From the NCBI GenBank assembly GCA_947460595.1, contig CANHGS010000002.1:186001-250000 (forward strand): a DNA stretch of 64,000 nucleotides, written 5' to 3'. Source of the DNA: Bacteroidota bacterium. Its GTDB lineage: Bacteria > Bacteroidota > Bacteroidia > Chitinophagales > Chitinophagaceae. The notes under the pieces are model-generated. The model was not told where the DNA came from. It did no database searches and saw only the letters and a program-made list of their open reading frames with translations. Below, one piece after another: positions 1 through 7,731 of this stretch (the stretch's first letter is position 1; each line of letters starts with the position of its first letter). Made by a program: the position numbers and the translations under genes.

Positions 1-357
1 AATGGTTTGTTGAATCAAAAATTTTTGAGAGAGTTTTTCTAAAACATCGGGCTTGCGCTCTTGTCTGCGGTTGAGAGCAAACATAGGATATAGTACAATG
101 GTGCCATCTGAATGAAAAGAGATCCAGTTGTTAGGAAAGATACTATCAGGCGTATAAGGAATAGGACTATCCTGCACTACGGTAACGTCAATATTATGCG
201 CTTTTAATAAAGCTACAAATTGGTCAAATTCTGCTAAAGCTTTTTCAGCAACTTGAGAATCTGAACTGGATTGTTGAAAACTATTGTTCACCGCTGTTTC
301 TGCGTTAAAGCCAAATTTAGCGGGTCTAATCATCATGATATGCGCCGTGTTTTGCAT
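1..357 (-). CDS. ctlX: Citrulline-utilisation hydrolase CtlX-type amidinotransferase (partial, C-terminus outside window)
   Basis: The reverse strand encodes an N-terminal fragment of about 119 residues beginning MQNTAHIMMIRPAKFGFNAE. The start MIRPAxFGFN, the segment SPIPYTPDSIFPNNWISFH and the following LYPM match the guanidino-modifying/amidinotransferase fold family known in Bacteroidota as CtlX, a relative of arginine deiminase and dimethylargininase. It starts 8 nt after the arginine deiminase stop codon, so the two are probably one transcript; family knowledge links CtlX to citrulline or arginine breakdown. The catalytic Cys and His would lie in the missing C-terminal part, so activity cannot be judged here. 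Confidence 0.8.
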   Translation of the reverse strand, partial: MQNTAHIMMIRPAKFGFNAETAVNNSFQQSSSDSQVAEKALAEFDQFVALLKAHNIDVTVVQDSPIPYTPDSIFPNNWISFHSDGTIVLYPMFALNRRQERKPDVLEKLSQKFLIQQTI

Positions 358-365
358 AAGATTTT

Positions 366-1805
366 TTATTGAATTGGGGTTCTTAAAATGGGCATACTCA
401 TACAATGAAATCCTCCCCTTGCCCTTGATAATTCTGCAGAAGGCATGAGAATCAATGTGTCATGCATTTCTTCTACTTTCAAAGTTCCTGCTTCTAATGC
501 ATCAATTAATTCCTTGGCAGGAATAATGCTAAAACCAGCTGCCTTAAATGCTTCTGTAGTTTTATCATTACGGTCATAACCCAGTACCACTCCTTCTTTT
601 AGCGCTAATAAATTGCAGGAATCTGTCCATTGTTCTCTTACATTGTAAGGGAATTCATTATTGCCTGAAAAGATAAATTTCACCTCTTCTTCACAGTGTA
701 AATCATTCTTGCTAATATCTACCAACAAGTCTTCCAAACTTTCAAAACTAATAGGATTCTCAGGTGATTTTTTGTGGAATTGGAGAATCTTGATCTTCTC
801 TTCTTTCTTAATTTCTAAAATGCGCTCAATCACATTTTCGTCCTCATGTTTTACTGCTTTTCTAGAGAAATTTCCTAACATGACCCATACGTCTCTTTTA
901 ACTTGCGTAAATACGGTGTCTATATGCATGTAGTCCCGTTTCTTGGGAATCTTTACAACGGTTACTTTTTCAACCACACCCTTTTCAAACAAGAGATTAG
1001 TGACCCTAACTGCTGCTTCAGAGCTGGTTCTTTCACTCACACCCACCAATAAATGGTTCTCACTCACTACCATAATATCTCCACCTTCTAGCGTGATTTT
1101 TCTATCATCTTCCTCTTTAGGTAATAAGAAACTATGGTGAGAATCGGAAAGCTCAATAATATTTTTTCTATAGTCAGCAAAAAGTGCATGATGAAAGAAG
1201 ATGTACTTGGCCAATAACGCTTCTCTTGTTCTGGCTTTTTTGGCAGGCTTGTTTAATAAAATGTATTGATTAATGGTAATTCCAATATCTCTTGTGAAAA
1301 TGAAATTGGGAATAGGGGCAAACAACAATGATCTATTTCCTGCAGCACTCCCAGAAATAAAGGTTTTAGCCAATTCCACAGGACTATAGTTCAATAAGTC
1401 ATGTTGTGTTTGGTAGGTGCATCCTTCAATAGCACAAACAGATGCCACTAGTTTAGATCTAATATCGGCATCTTCTAATACCTGTGCCAACAACCACTGT
1501 AATTCAATTACATTTTCAGACGCAAAAAAATCAGGATGCTCCGGTTTATAAAAATTACGATGATTTTCTAAGGCATCAATTTCTTTTAATTTTCCTTTGA
1601 TCTTGGTGGGATCTAGAAAATACAATAGAATCTTGGTATAGAAGTCATACTCATTCTTGCGAATGGTATCTAGGTGAACAATGTCTTCAAATAGCCAGTC
1701 TTGGGCTTTAGAAGGGACAACTTTACCCAGACCACTGTCTGGACTATGTACTAATAAACGTTTTAATGTTCCTATTTCTGAGGTAACAGACAATTGGGAT
1801 GACAT
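366..1805 (-). CDS. arcA: Arginine deiminase
   Basis: A 479-residue arginine deiminase, which hydrolyses arginine to citrulline and ammonia in the cytoplasm. Family motifs are all present: FTRD at about 170-173, EGGD at 240-243, HIDTVF at 294-299 and the C-terminal GGFHCMSMP with the nucleophile Cys near 468. The protein is longer than the roughly 410-residue Firmicutes enzymes, as is usual in Bacteroidota, with extra sequence between residues 40 and 110 and around 330-390. It is followed 8 nt later by a CtlX-type hydrolase, which suggests a shared arginine/citrulline role. No ornithine carbamoyltransferase or carbamate kinase is visible, so the classical ATP-yielding ADI pathway is not shown here. 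Confidence 0.92.
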   Translation of the reverse strand: MSSQLSVTSEIGTLKRLLVHSPDSGLGKVVPSKAQDWLFEDIVHLDTIRKNEYDFYTKILLYFLDPTKIKGKLKEIDALENHRNFYKPEHPDFFASENVIELQWLLAQVLEDADIRSKLVASVCAIEGCTYQTQHDLLNYSPVELAKTFISGSAAGNRSLLFAPIPNFIFTRDIGITINQYILLNKPAKKARTREALLAKYIFFHHALFADYRKNIIELSDSHHSFLLPKEEDDRKITLEGGDIMVVSENHLLVGVSERTSSEAAVRVTNLLFEKGVVEKVTVVKIPKKRDYMHIDTVFTQVKRDVWVMLGNFSRKAVKHEDENVIERILEIKKEEKIKILQFHKKSPENPISFESLEDLLVDISKNDLHCEEEVKFIFSGNNEFPYNVREQWTDSCNLLALKEGVVLGYDRNDKTTEAFKAAGFSIIPAKELIDALEAGTLKVEEMHDTLILMPSAELSRARGGFHCMSMPILRTPIQ

Positions 1806-1806
1806 A

Positions 1807-1819
1807 CAATACTGTATTG
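1807..1819. promoter_or_regulatory. Short inverted repeat just upstream of arcA
   Basis: The sequence CAATAC-T-GTATTG is a perfect 6-1-6 inverted repeat that begins 2 nt from the arcA start codon. Its position over the translation start region would suit an operator or an RNA hairpin that hides the start. No regulator is known for it and a chance palindrome of this size is possible. Confidence 0.25.
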
Positions 1820-1977
1820 ATGAATAGTTGGGATTTCAATAAGAAAGGGCTTGCAATGTGCAAGAGAAATTAAGCGTACTTAATGATCGGGCATGGGATT
1901 CAAACCACGATACATCCACGCAAAATGGGCTGTCAAAAATGATATAGTACTACAATGATACATGATGCAAATGCAAG

Positions 1978-2727
1978 TTAGGGGTTTTGTTTCAATGGGT
2001 CAACTCCCTTAACTTTTCCAAAAGATCCCAAAGGTCTAAATCGCATAAATAAGTCTTCACTATACCATTTTTCCTTTCTGGTTTTGGCAATGATGGCAGC
2101 ATGTTCCTGCATTTGATAGGCAAAGGCTTTCATGTCTGCTTTAGAAGACCAGATGCTGAATGTGGCTTGCTTAATCCAAGGAACTTCGCCAATACCAAAG
2201 GAGGTTTGAAAACCAGGAGCACTGGCCATTCTGCTCGCTACTTTGTCTACATTAGCCCAAAAGTCTTTTAGCTTACTGAGTTTAATAGTAGCCCTTGTAA
2301 GAATGGCAATAGGGCCTTCATAATCGCTTTTCATGGGTACTGGACCAAAGGGTTGTTTTCCATCCCATAATCCATGCCCCTCAATGGGTTCCAATACTAT
2401 TGTCCATATTTCACAGTTAAAAAATCGCCACCAGGCAGCTATGAATTTTCCGTATCTATATTGTAGATATTTATTTTCTTCAACAGGATTCAAGGGCTTA
2501 GACCAAGAAGGTAGTTGAGATGCAGGTTCAGTTTGATCTATGACTAGAATAGCCCACTGTGACAAATCTGGCGTTTTGTCAAAAGACCCATTCTTACCAG
2601 TTCCCATGAGTTTCCAGAAACTGATTTGTTTATCTAGCATTAAGGGAAGGCGGAATAAGGCCATAGAAAGGAATCCTGCCCATGCTAACCAATTGGGATA
2701 TCTAACAATAGTGATACTACAAATCAT
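1978..2727 (-). CDS. Spheroidene monooxygenase (CrtA)-like protein
   Basis: A 249-residue protein related to the CrtA/spheroidene monooxygenase family (a haem-dependent ketolase family). The segments FRLPLMLDKQISFWKLMGTG, AILTRATIK, ASAPGFQTSFGIGEVPW and QATFSIWSS follow the family order (N-terminal FxRMGxGxGxxF-like region, central antibiotic-monooxygenase-like fold with the GIGE(V/I)P segment and the QATFSxW segment). No other carotenoid gene is nearby, so a carotenoid substrate is not supported by context and the true substrate is unknown. It is divergent from hutI, with 40 bp between the two start codons. The family call is fairly safe; the reaction is not. Confidence 0.65.
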   Translation of the reverse strand: MICSITIVRYPNWLAWAGFLSMALFRLPLMLDKQISFWKLMGTGKNGSFDKTPDLSQWAILVIDQTEPASQLPSWSKPLNPVEENKYLQYRYGKFIAAWWRFFNCEIWTIVLEPIEGHGLWDGKQPFGPVPMKSDYEGPIAILTRATIKLSKLKDFWANVDKVASRMASAPGFQTSFGIGEVPWIKQATFSIWSSKADMKAFAYQMQEHAAIIAKTRKEKWYSEDLFMRFRPLGSFGKVKGVDPLKQNP

Positions 2728-2767
2728 TCTGTGAATTTAGGCTTTGAATTGTTTAATTTGCCCTTGC

Positions 2768-4006
2768 ATGAAACAGCTTATCACCAACATCCACCAACTG
2801 GTAAATGTTCGTTCTGAGAACAAATTATTGAAAGGTACAGCTTTGGCCCAGCTTCCTGTTATGGATCAAGCTTGGTTGGCTATAGAAAATGGATTAATCC
2901 TTGATTATGGTGCTATGTCAGCGTTGAATCAATTACAGGATTCTTTTGACCAAACCATTGATGCTGCTGGTGCCTCGGTGTTACCTTCTTGGTGTGATAG
3001 TCATACCCACTTGGTTTTTGCGGCTAGTAGAGAATCTGAATTTGTAGAAAAGTTAAAAGGAATGAGCTACGCCGATATTGCCGCTAAGGGTGGTGGTATT
3101 TTAAATTCCGCTAGAAAATTACAGGCTTGCTCAGAAGAAGAATTGTTTCAATTGGCCTTGCCCCGTTTGCAGGAATGGATGCAGCTGGGAACAGGGGCCA
3201 TGGAAATCAAGAGTGGCTATGGATTAACCGTGGATGCGGAATTAAAAATGTTGCGCGTAATAAAAAGGCTCAAAGCCGTTTCACCCATCCCCATCAAAGC
3301 CAGTTTTTTAGGCGCTCATACTTATCCCTTGGAATATAGAGACAATCATGAAGCCTATATTCAATTGATTATAGAAGAAATGTTGCCAGTGATTGCTCAG
3401 GAAGGGCTCGCTGATTTTATTGACGTTTTTTGTGAGGACGGATTTTTTAATAAGGCAGAAACCATTCGCATTTGTCAGGCGGGTGCAGCCATTGGTTTAA
3501 AGGCCAAAATTCATGCCAACCAGTTAAGCTTATCAGGTGGGGTAGAAGCAGGCATAGCAGTCAATGCGCTATCTGTGGATCACTTAGAAACCATGGATGA
3601 AACTACCATCGCCGCGTTAGCGGCATCCAATACCATTGGTACTTTGTTACCTACAGCTGCCTATTTTTTGCGCATGGGTTATCAACCGGCAAGGGCCTTG
3701 ATTAATGCAGGTGCTGCCATTGCCCTTGCTTCTGATTATAACCCAGGTTCCAGTCCAAGTGGAAACATGAACACGGTGGTATCTATGGCTTGTATTCAAA
3801 TGAAAATGTTGCCGGAAGAAGCCATAAATGCGGCTACTATCAATGGCGCATTTGCTATGGAATTGGAATCAGAAATGGGTAGCATTTGCAAGGGTAAAAG
3901 GGCCAACTTGATTTTTACCCAACCGCTTTCTTCATTGGCTTATTTGCCCTATTCATTTGGGTCTAACCTCATAGAAAAAGTAATGGTGTCTGGAAAATTT
4001 ATATAA
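2768..4006 (+). CDS. hutI: Imidazolonepropionase
   Basis: A 412-residue amidohydrolase-fold enzyme that converts 4-imidazolone-5-propanoate to N-formimino-L-glutamate in histidine degradation. Visible motifs are the metal-binding SHTHLVF near residue 78, the GGGI segment, AHTYP (about 185), HANQLSLSGG (about 255), DHLETM (about 285) and ASDYNPGSSPSGNM (about 325), the last diagnostic for HutI. I chose the ATG at 2768 (MKQLITNIHQLV); an in-frame TTG 24 nt upstream would add eight residues unlike the family. It is followed by hutG, while hutH and hutU are not in the window. Confidence 0.92.
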   Translation: MKQLITNIHQLVNVRSENKLLKGTALAQLPVMDQAWLAIENGLILDYGAMSALNQLQDSFDQTIDAAGASVLPSWCDSHTHLVFAASRESEFVEKLKGMSYADIAAKGGGILNSARKLQACSEEELFQLALPRLQEWMQLGTGAMEIKSGYGLTVDAELKMLRVIKRLKAVSPIPIKASFLGAHTYPLEYRDNHEAYIQLIIEEMLPVIAQEGLADFIDVFCEDGFFNKAETIRICQAGAAIGLKAKIHANQLSLSGGVEAGIAVNALSVDHLETMDETTIAALAASNTIGTLLPTAAYFLRMGYQPARALINAGAAIALASDYNPGSSPSGNMNTVVSMACIQMKMLPEEAINAATINGAFAMELESEMGSICKGKRANLIFTQPLSSLAYLPYSFGSNLIEKVMVSGKFI

Positions 4007-4030
4007 TCAATTTTCTGCTATGGGTTGAAT

Positions 4031-4045
4031 TGATTAACTTAATCA
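4031..4045. promoter_or_regulatory. Palindrome between hutI and hutG (candidate operator)
   Basis: TGATTAA-C-TTAATCA is a perfect 7-1-7 inverted repeat located 26 nt before the hutG start. A further inverted pair AATCAATT (4005-4012) / AATTGATT (4028-4035) overlaps it, making the whole spacer dyad-rich. It does not resemble the proteobacterial HutC site. It could be an operator or a weak mRNA hairpin within the hut operon; AT-rich DNA makes chance a real alternative. Confidence 0.3.
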
Positions 4046-4070
4046 TTGGAAACATAACCATAAGCGCGCC

Positions 4071-5123
4071 ATGATACACTTCAAAACCTATCACAAACAA
4101 GACCTGCTTTCTGTTACCAAGATCAGAAAATTTGAAACCAAATTAGGAGAACGTATTCAAGTGTTATCAGACCTTAATCAGCTGGGGCAATCTATTCAAG
4201 CATCCTCAGCTTCTTATGTTCTATTTGGCATTCCCGAAGATATAGGTGTTAAAGCTAATCTAGGCATTGGCGGCGCCCATTCCGCTTGGGTACCTTTTTT
4301 ACAATCCTTTCTCAATATTCAGAGTAATGACTTTTTAGAAGGGGGAGAAATACTTTTACTAGGTCATTTTGATTTTTCAAATATGGAACATTTGATTGAG
4401 CAAAATGCGTTGGGCTATGATGAAAAATCCGAAGCTTTTAGACATGCCGTAAATGCAATTGATGAAGAAGTGGAACAATTGGTTAAATTGATTACCCAAC
4501 ACAAGAAAATTCCTATTGTGATAGGTGGGGGGCATAACAATTCTTATCCTTGTATCAAAGGCGCAGCAAAGGGCTATAACAAAGCAGGTATCCTACCCAT
4601 TGCGCAACTCAATGCCATTAACTTAGACGCACACGCAGACTTTAGACCCATGGAGGGGAGGCATAGTGGAAATGGTTTTACGTATGCAGAAGAAGACGGA
4701 TACTTAGAAAAATATTGTGTTATTGGTATTCATGAGAATTATCTACCACAAAATGTTTGGATGGATATTGTCAACAATCCCTTTGTGGATTGTATTACTT
4801 ATGAAGACATTTTTGTACACGAGAAAAGAACTTTTTTACAAGCCATAGGGCATGCCACTTCATTTACAGACGATACCCTATGTGGGATTGAATTAGACCT
4901 TGACTGTATACAAGGCGTTTTGAGTAGTGCGCAAACGCCTGTAGGGATTAGCCCCAATCAAGCCAGACAATATATTCAGTTTGCTACTGCACAATCAAAA
5001 CCAGCGTACCTGCATATTTGTGAAGGAGCCACCCATTTATCAGATGGTAGAACCGATGGAAGTACCGGTAAGCTCATTAGCTATCTGGTTAGTGATTTTG
5101 TTAAAGCCATGCAGATCTTGTAA
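4071..5123 (+). CDS. hutG: Formimidoylglutamase (arginase/agmatinase superfamily)
   Basis: A 350-residue ureohydrolase-fold protein. The Mn-binding motifs are clear: GGGHNN (about 151-156), NLDAHADFRP (about 183-192) and ELDLDCIQ (about 277-284). Its position 64 nt downstream of hutI indicates the histidine-degradation step from N-formiminoglutamate to glutamate and formamide rather than an arginase. The N-terminal VLFGIPEDIGVKANLGIGGA segment is typical of the Bacteroidota version of this family. An arginase role cannot be excluded, given arcA near by, but is less likely. Confidence 0.87.
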   Translation: MIHFKTYHKQDLLSVTKIRKFETKLGERIQVLSDLNQLGQSIQASSASYVLFGIPEDIGVKANLGIGGAHSAWVPFLQSFLNIQSNDFLEGGEILLLGHFDFSNMEHLIEQNALGYDEKSEAFRHAVNAIDEEVEQLVKLITQHKKIPIVIGGGHNNSYPCIKGAAKGYNKAGILPIAQLNAINLDAHADFRPMEGRHSGNGFTYAEEDGYLEKYCVIGIHENYLPQNVWMDIVNNPFVDCITYEDIFVHEKRTFLQAIGHATSFTDDTLCGIELDLDCIQGVLSSAQTPVGISPNQARQYIQFATAQSKPAYLHICEGATHLSDGRTDGSTGKLISYLVSDFVKAMQIL

Positions 5124-5196
5124 AAACTAAGCAGATTTTTTACGAATTTTAAAACACTAAAGTTGTAAATATTTTTACCAACATCCTCAAACTAAC

Positions 5197-7659
5197 TTAT
5201 CCTACATTTCCTCCACCCGGTTTCTTGAGAGGAGCAGGCATAGTTGCTTTAGGTTTTTCTCCTGGTTTTAATACCGGAGGAGTAACCACGGGTTTATTAT
5301 CAGGTAGTTTGGCTGGTTGTCCACTTTTTGTTTCCAATGGTTTTGGAACCCCGGTTTTGCCTGCGTCTAAGGGGTCAGATTCCGCCTTAATATCTTCTGG
5401 CTTAATGTCTTTTGGCAATTCATAATCATTCACTGTTCCATTACCCTGGTCTTCACCCTCAGCACCCAATGGGGCAGTAGTGCCATTAATATAGTCAATG
5501 ATAATATCGTTGGTCATGACTTCTGGTTTTACAAAAGTTTGACTAGCATCAAGCCCACAGTTGGGATCTGCAGATGCTTTGGCAAAGAAATAAGCCCATA
5601 TTGGCATGGCCGCTCTGGCGCCTTGGCCATTCAGGTTCTCATTTTTAAAACGGATAAATCGATCATCGGCACCCACCCAAGTTCCTGCCATCAATTGTGG
5701 GGTATAACCCATAAACCAAGCATCTGAATTGTCATTGGTGGTACCTGTTTTGCCGGCTACTTCTAAATTACCGGGAAGGTCATAAGCCCAAATGCCACGG
5801 GCTGTTCCAAATTGGATAACTCCTTGCATCATTTTTACAATAGAGTAGGCAGTTACTTCACTAATCACTTCTTTGCGTTGTGGGGTAAAGCTTTCCAGTA
5901 CATTTCCATTTCTGTCTTCAATGCGCGTAATGTACATAGGCTTGGCGTTAAATCCCCTTCCTGGAAACATGCTATATGCCTGCATCATTTCAAACAAAGA
6001 AATCTCACAAGAACCCAGCGCTATAGAAGGGTAGGGCTCAATCTTGGTTTGTAGGTTCAATTTTTTTAAGTAGTCCACAAATCTTTTAGCACCATTATTT
6101 CCGGTAGCATCCAATTGCTTCATAATATAGGCAGAGGCACAGTTTCTAGACTTGGCCAAAGCTTCAGCCATGGGCATGGTAGCGCCTGTACAGGACTTAG
6201 ATGTAGCAGGTACCAATCCATATTGTCCAAAACTTTGTTGGTTGTCATTAACTGGTGTATTGGGTGTAAATCCAGCTTCTTCAATGGCCAAACTATACAA
6301 GAGTGGTTTCATGGTAGAACCAACTTGGCGTTTGGTATTGATATTGGCGTGATCGTATTTAAAGGTTTTAAAATCAATTCCACCAACCCATGCTTTTACC
6401 TCACCTGTCATGGGTTCCATGACCATAAAGCCTGCTTGCAACATTTGCCGATGATATTTGATAGAATCATAGGGAGACATGGTAGTGTCTTTTCCACGAG
6501 TACTATTCCAAGCAAAAACGTGCATTGGAATTTTTACTTTAAAAGTGGCTTTAATTTCGTCTTCATTCAGTCCTTCTTTTTTCAAATTTCGCCAGCGATC
6601 GCTCTGTTTCATGGACGCTTCCAATACCTGTTCAAAGTTTTTCCAAATTGAACCATCCTTCATGTTCTCCTGGGTGTTCAACAGTTTTTGCATATAACTC
6701 ATATGCTTAGCTACAGCTTCCTCTGCGTATTGCTGCATTCTAGGATTAATGGTAGTATAAATGCGTAAACCATCCCTATAGAGGTCATAATTATCACCAT
6801 TGCTCTTGGTATGGGTCTTGCACCATTTTTTCATCTCTTCTCCAAGAATCATTCTAAAATAGGGTCCCAAACCGGCACTCTCATCAAGTTTCTTAAAATT
6901 AAGTTCAATGGGTTTTCTTTTTAAGATTTCTGCCTCTGCTGAGTTTAAATAGTCTTTAGCAACCATACGGTTGAAAACCAAGTTTCTCCTTTCTAAAGCT
7001 TGTCTGGGATTTCTACGAGGATTGTATAAACCTGGACCATTAATCATGCCAATCAATACCGCCGCTTCTTCTACATTCAAACGGTCAGGTTCTTTTTGAA
7101 AAAAGGTTTTGGCGCCATTTCTAATGCCAAATACATTATCTCCAAAAGCTACCGTATTTAAGTAAAGGGTTAGAATTTCTTCTTTGGTAAAATTCCTTTC
7201 TAGTTTAATGGCAATAATACATTCCTTTAATTTTTGAATACTACGCAACAAGAAATTCTTGGTACTCCAGTTTTCTGTAAACAGGTTTTTAGCCGTTTGC
7301 ATGGTAATGGTACTGGCTCCTCCTTGGCTTCCTAGGTAGAAAAAAGCCCTTGCCAAACCTTGTGCGTCAATACCGCTATGGTCATAAAAGCGTTTGTCTT
7401 CCGTTGCCACAAGCGCATTAATGGCGTGTTTGCTAATGTCTTTGTATTGAACATTGATCCTGTCTTCAATATAGTATTTACCCATCAAGTATCCATCTTG
7501 GGCATAAACCTGGCTGGCTTGCAAAGCCGTGGGGTTCTCAATGTCTTCAATATCCGGCATGTCTCCAATCCATCCCCAATTGAGCATTAATAGAAAGAGG
7601 ACAATAAATCCCAGTCCTGAGAAAAAGATCTTCCAAAATAGTTTAACCGGTCTAGACAT
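5197..7659 (-). CDS. Penicillin-binding protein 1A, bifunctional transglycosylase/transpeptidase
   Basis: An 820-residue class A PBP that polymerises and cross-links peptidoglycan at the inner membrane. One transmembrane helix spans about residues 9-29. The GT51 transglycosylase domain carries EDKRFYDHSGID (87-98) with the catalytic Glu, and GGASTITMQTAKN (113-125). The transpeptidase domain has the three class motifs STMK (448-451), SRN (504-506) and KTGT (637-640). A Pro/Lys/Gly-rich disordered tail covers about residues 735-820. It stands alone on the minus strand between hutG and the PorW-like gene. Start MSRPVKLFWK gives the usual short cytoplasmic tail. Confidence 0.93.
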   Translation of the reverse strand: MSRPVKLFWKIFFSGLGFIVLFLLMLNWGWIGDMPDIEDIENPTALQASQVYAQDGYLMGKYYIEDRINVQYKDISKHAINALVATEDKRFYDHSGIDAQGLARAFFYLGSQGGASTITMQTAKNLFTENWSTKNFLLRSIQKLKECIIAIKLERNFTKEEILTLYLNTVAFGDNVFGIRNGAKTFFQKEPDRLNVEEAAVLIGMINGPGLYNPRRNPRQALERRNLVFNRMVAKDYLNSAEAEILKRKPIELNFKKLDESAGLGPYFRMILGEEMKKWCKTHTKSNGDNYDLYRDGLRIYTTINPRMQQYAEEAVAKHMSYMQKLLNTQENMKDGSIWKNFEQVLEASMKQSDRWRNLKKEGLNEDEIKATFKVKIPMHVFAWNSTRGKDTTMSPYDSIKYHRQMLQAGFMVMEPMTGEVKAWVGGIDFKTFKYDHANINTKRQVGSTMKPLLYSLAIEEAGFTPNTPVNDNQQSFGQYGLVPATSKSCTGATMPMAEALAKSRNCASAYIMKQLDATGNNGAKRFVDYLKKLNLQTKIEPYPSIALGSCEISLFEMMQAYSMFPGRGFNAKPMYITRIEDRNGNVLESFTPQRKEVISEVTAYSIVKMMQGVIQFGTARGIWAYDLPGNLEVAGKTGTTNDNSDAWFMGYTPQLMAGTWVGADDRFIRFKNENLNGQGARAAMPIWAYFFAKASADPNCGLDASQTFVKPEVMTNDIIIDYINGTTAPLGAEGEDQGNGTVNDYELPKDIKPEDIKAESDPLDAGKTGVPKPLETKSGQPAKLPDNKPVVTPPVLKPGEKPKATMPAPLKKPGGGNVG

Positions 7660-7731
7660 AAAAAAGGTATGATGGAAATGTAAACTTATCGTAAATCTAT
7701 AGAACTGCCTTAATCAGAACTGCTAAAATCA

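Noticed and set aside
1880..1925. tRNA-like T-loop (GGATTCAAACC) upstream of arcA
   Set aside because: No acceptor, D or anticodon stems can be formed around it.
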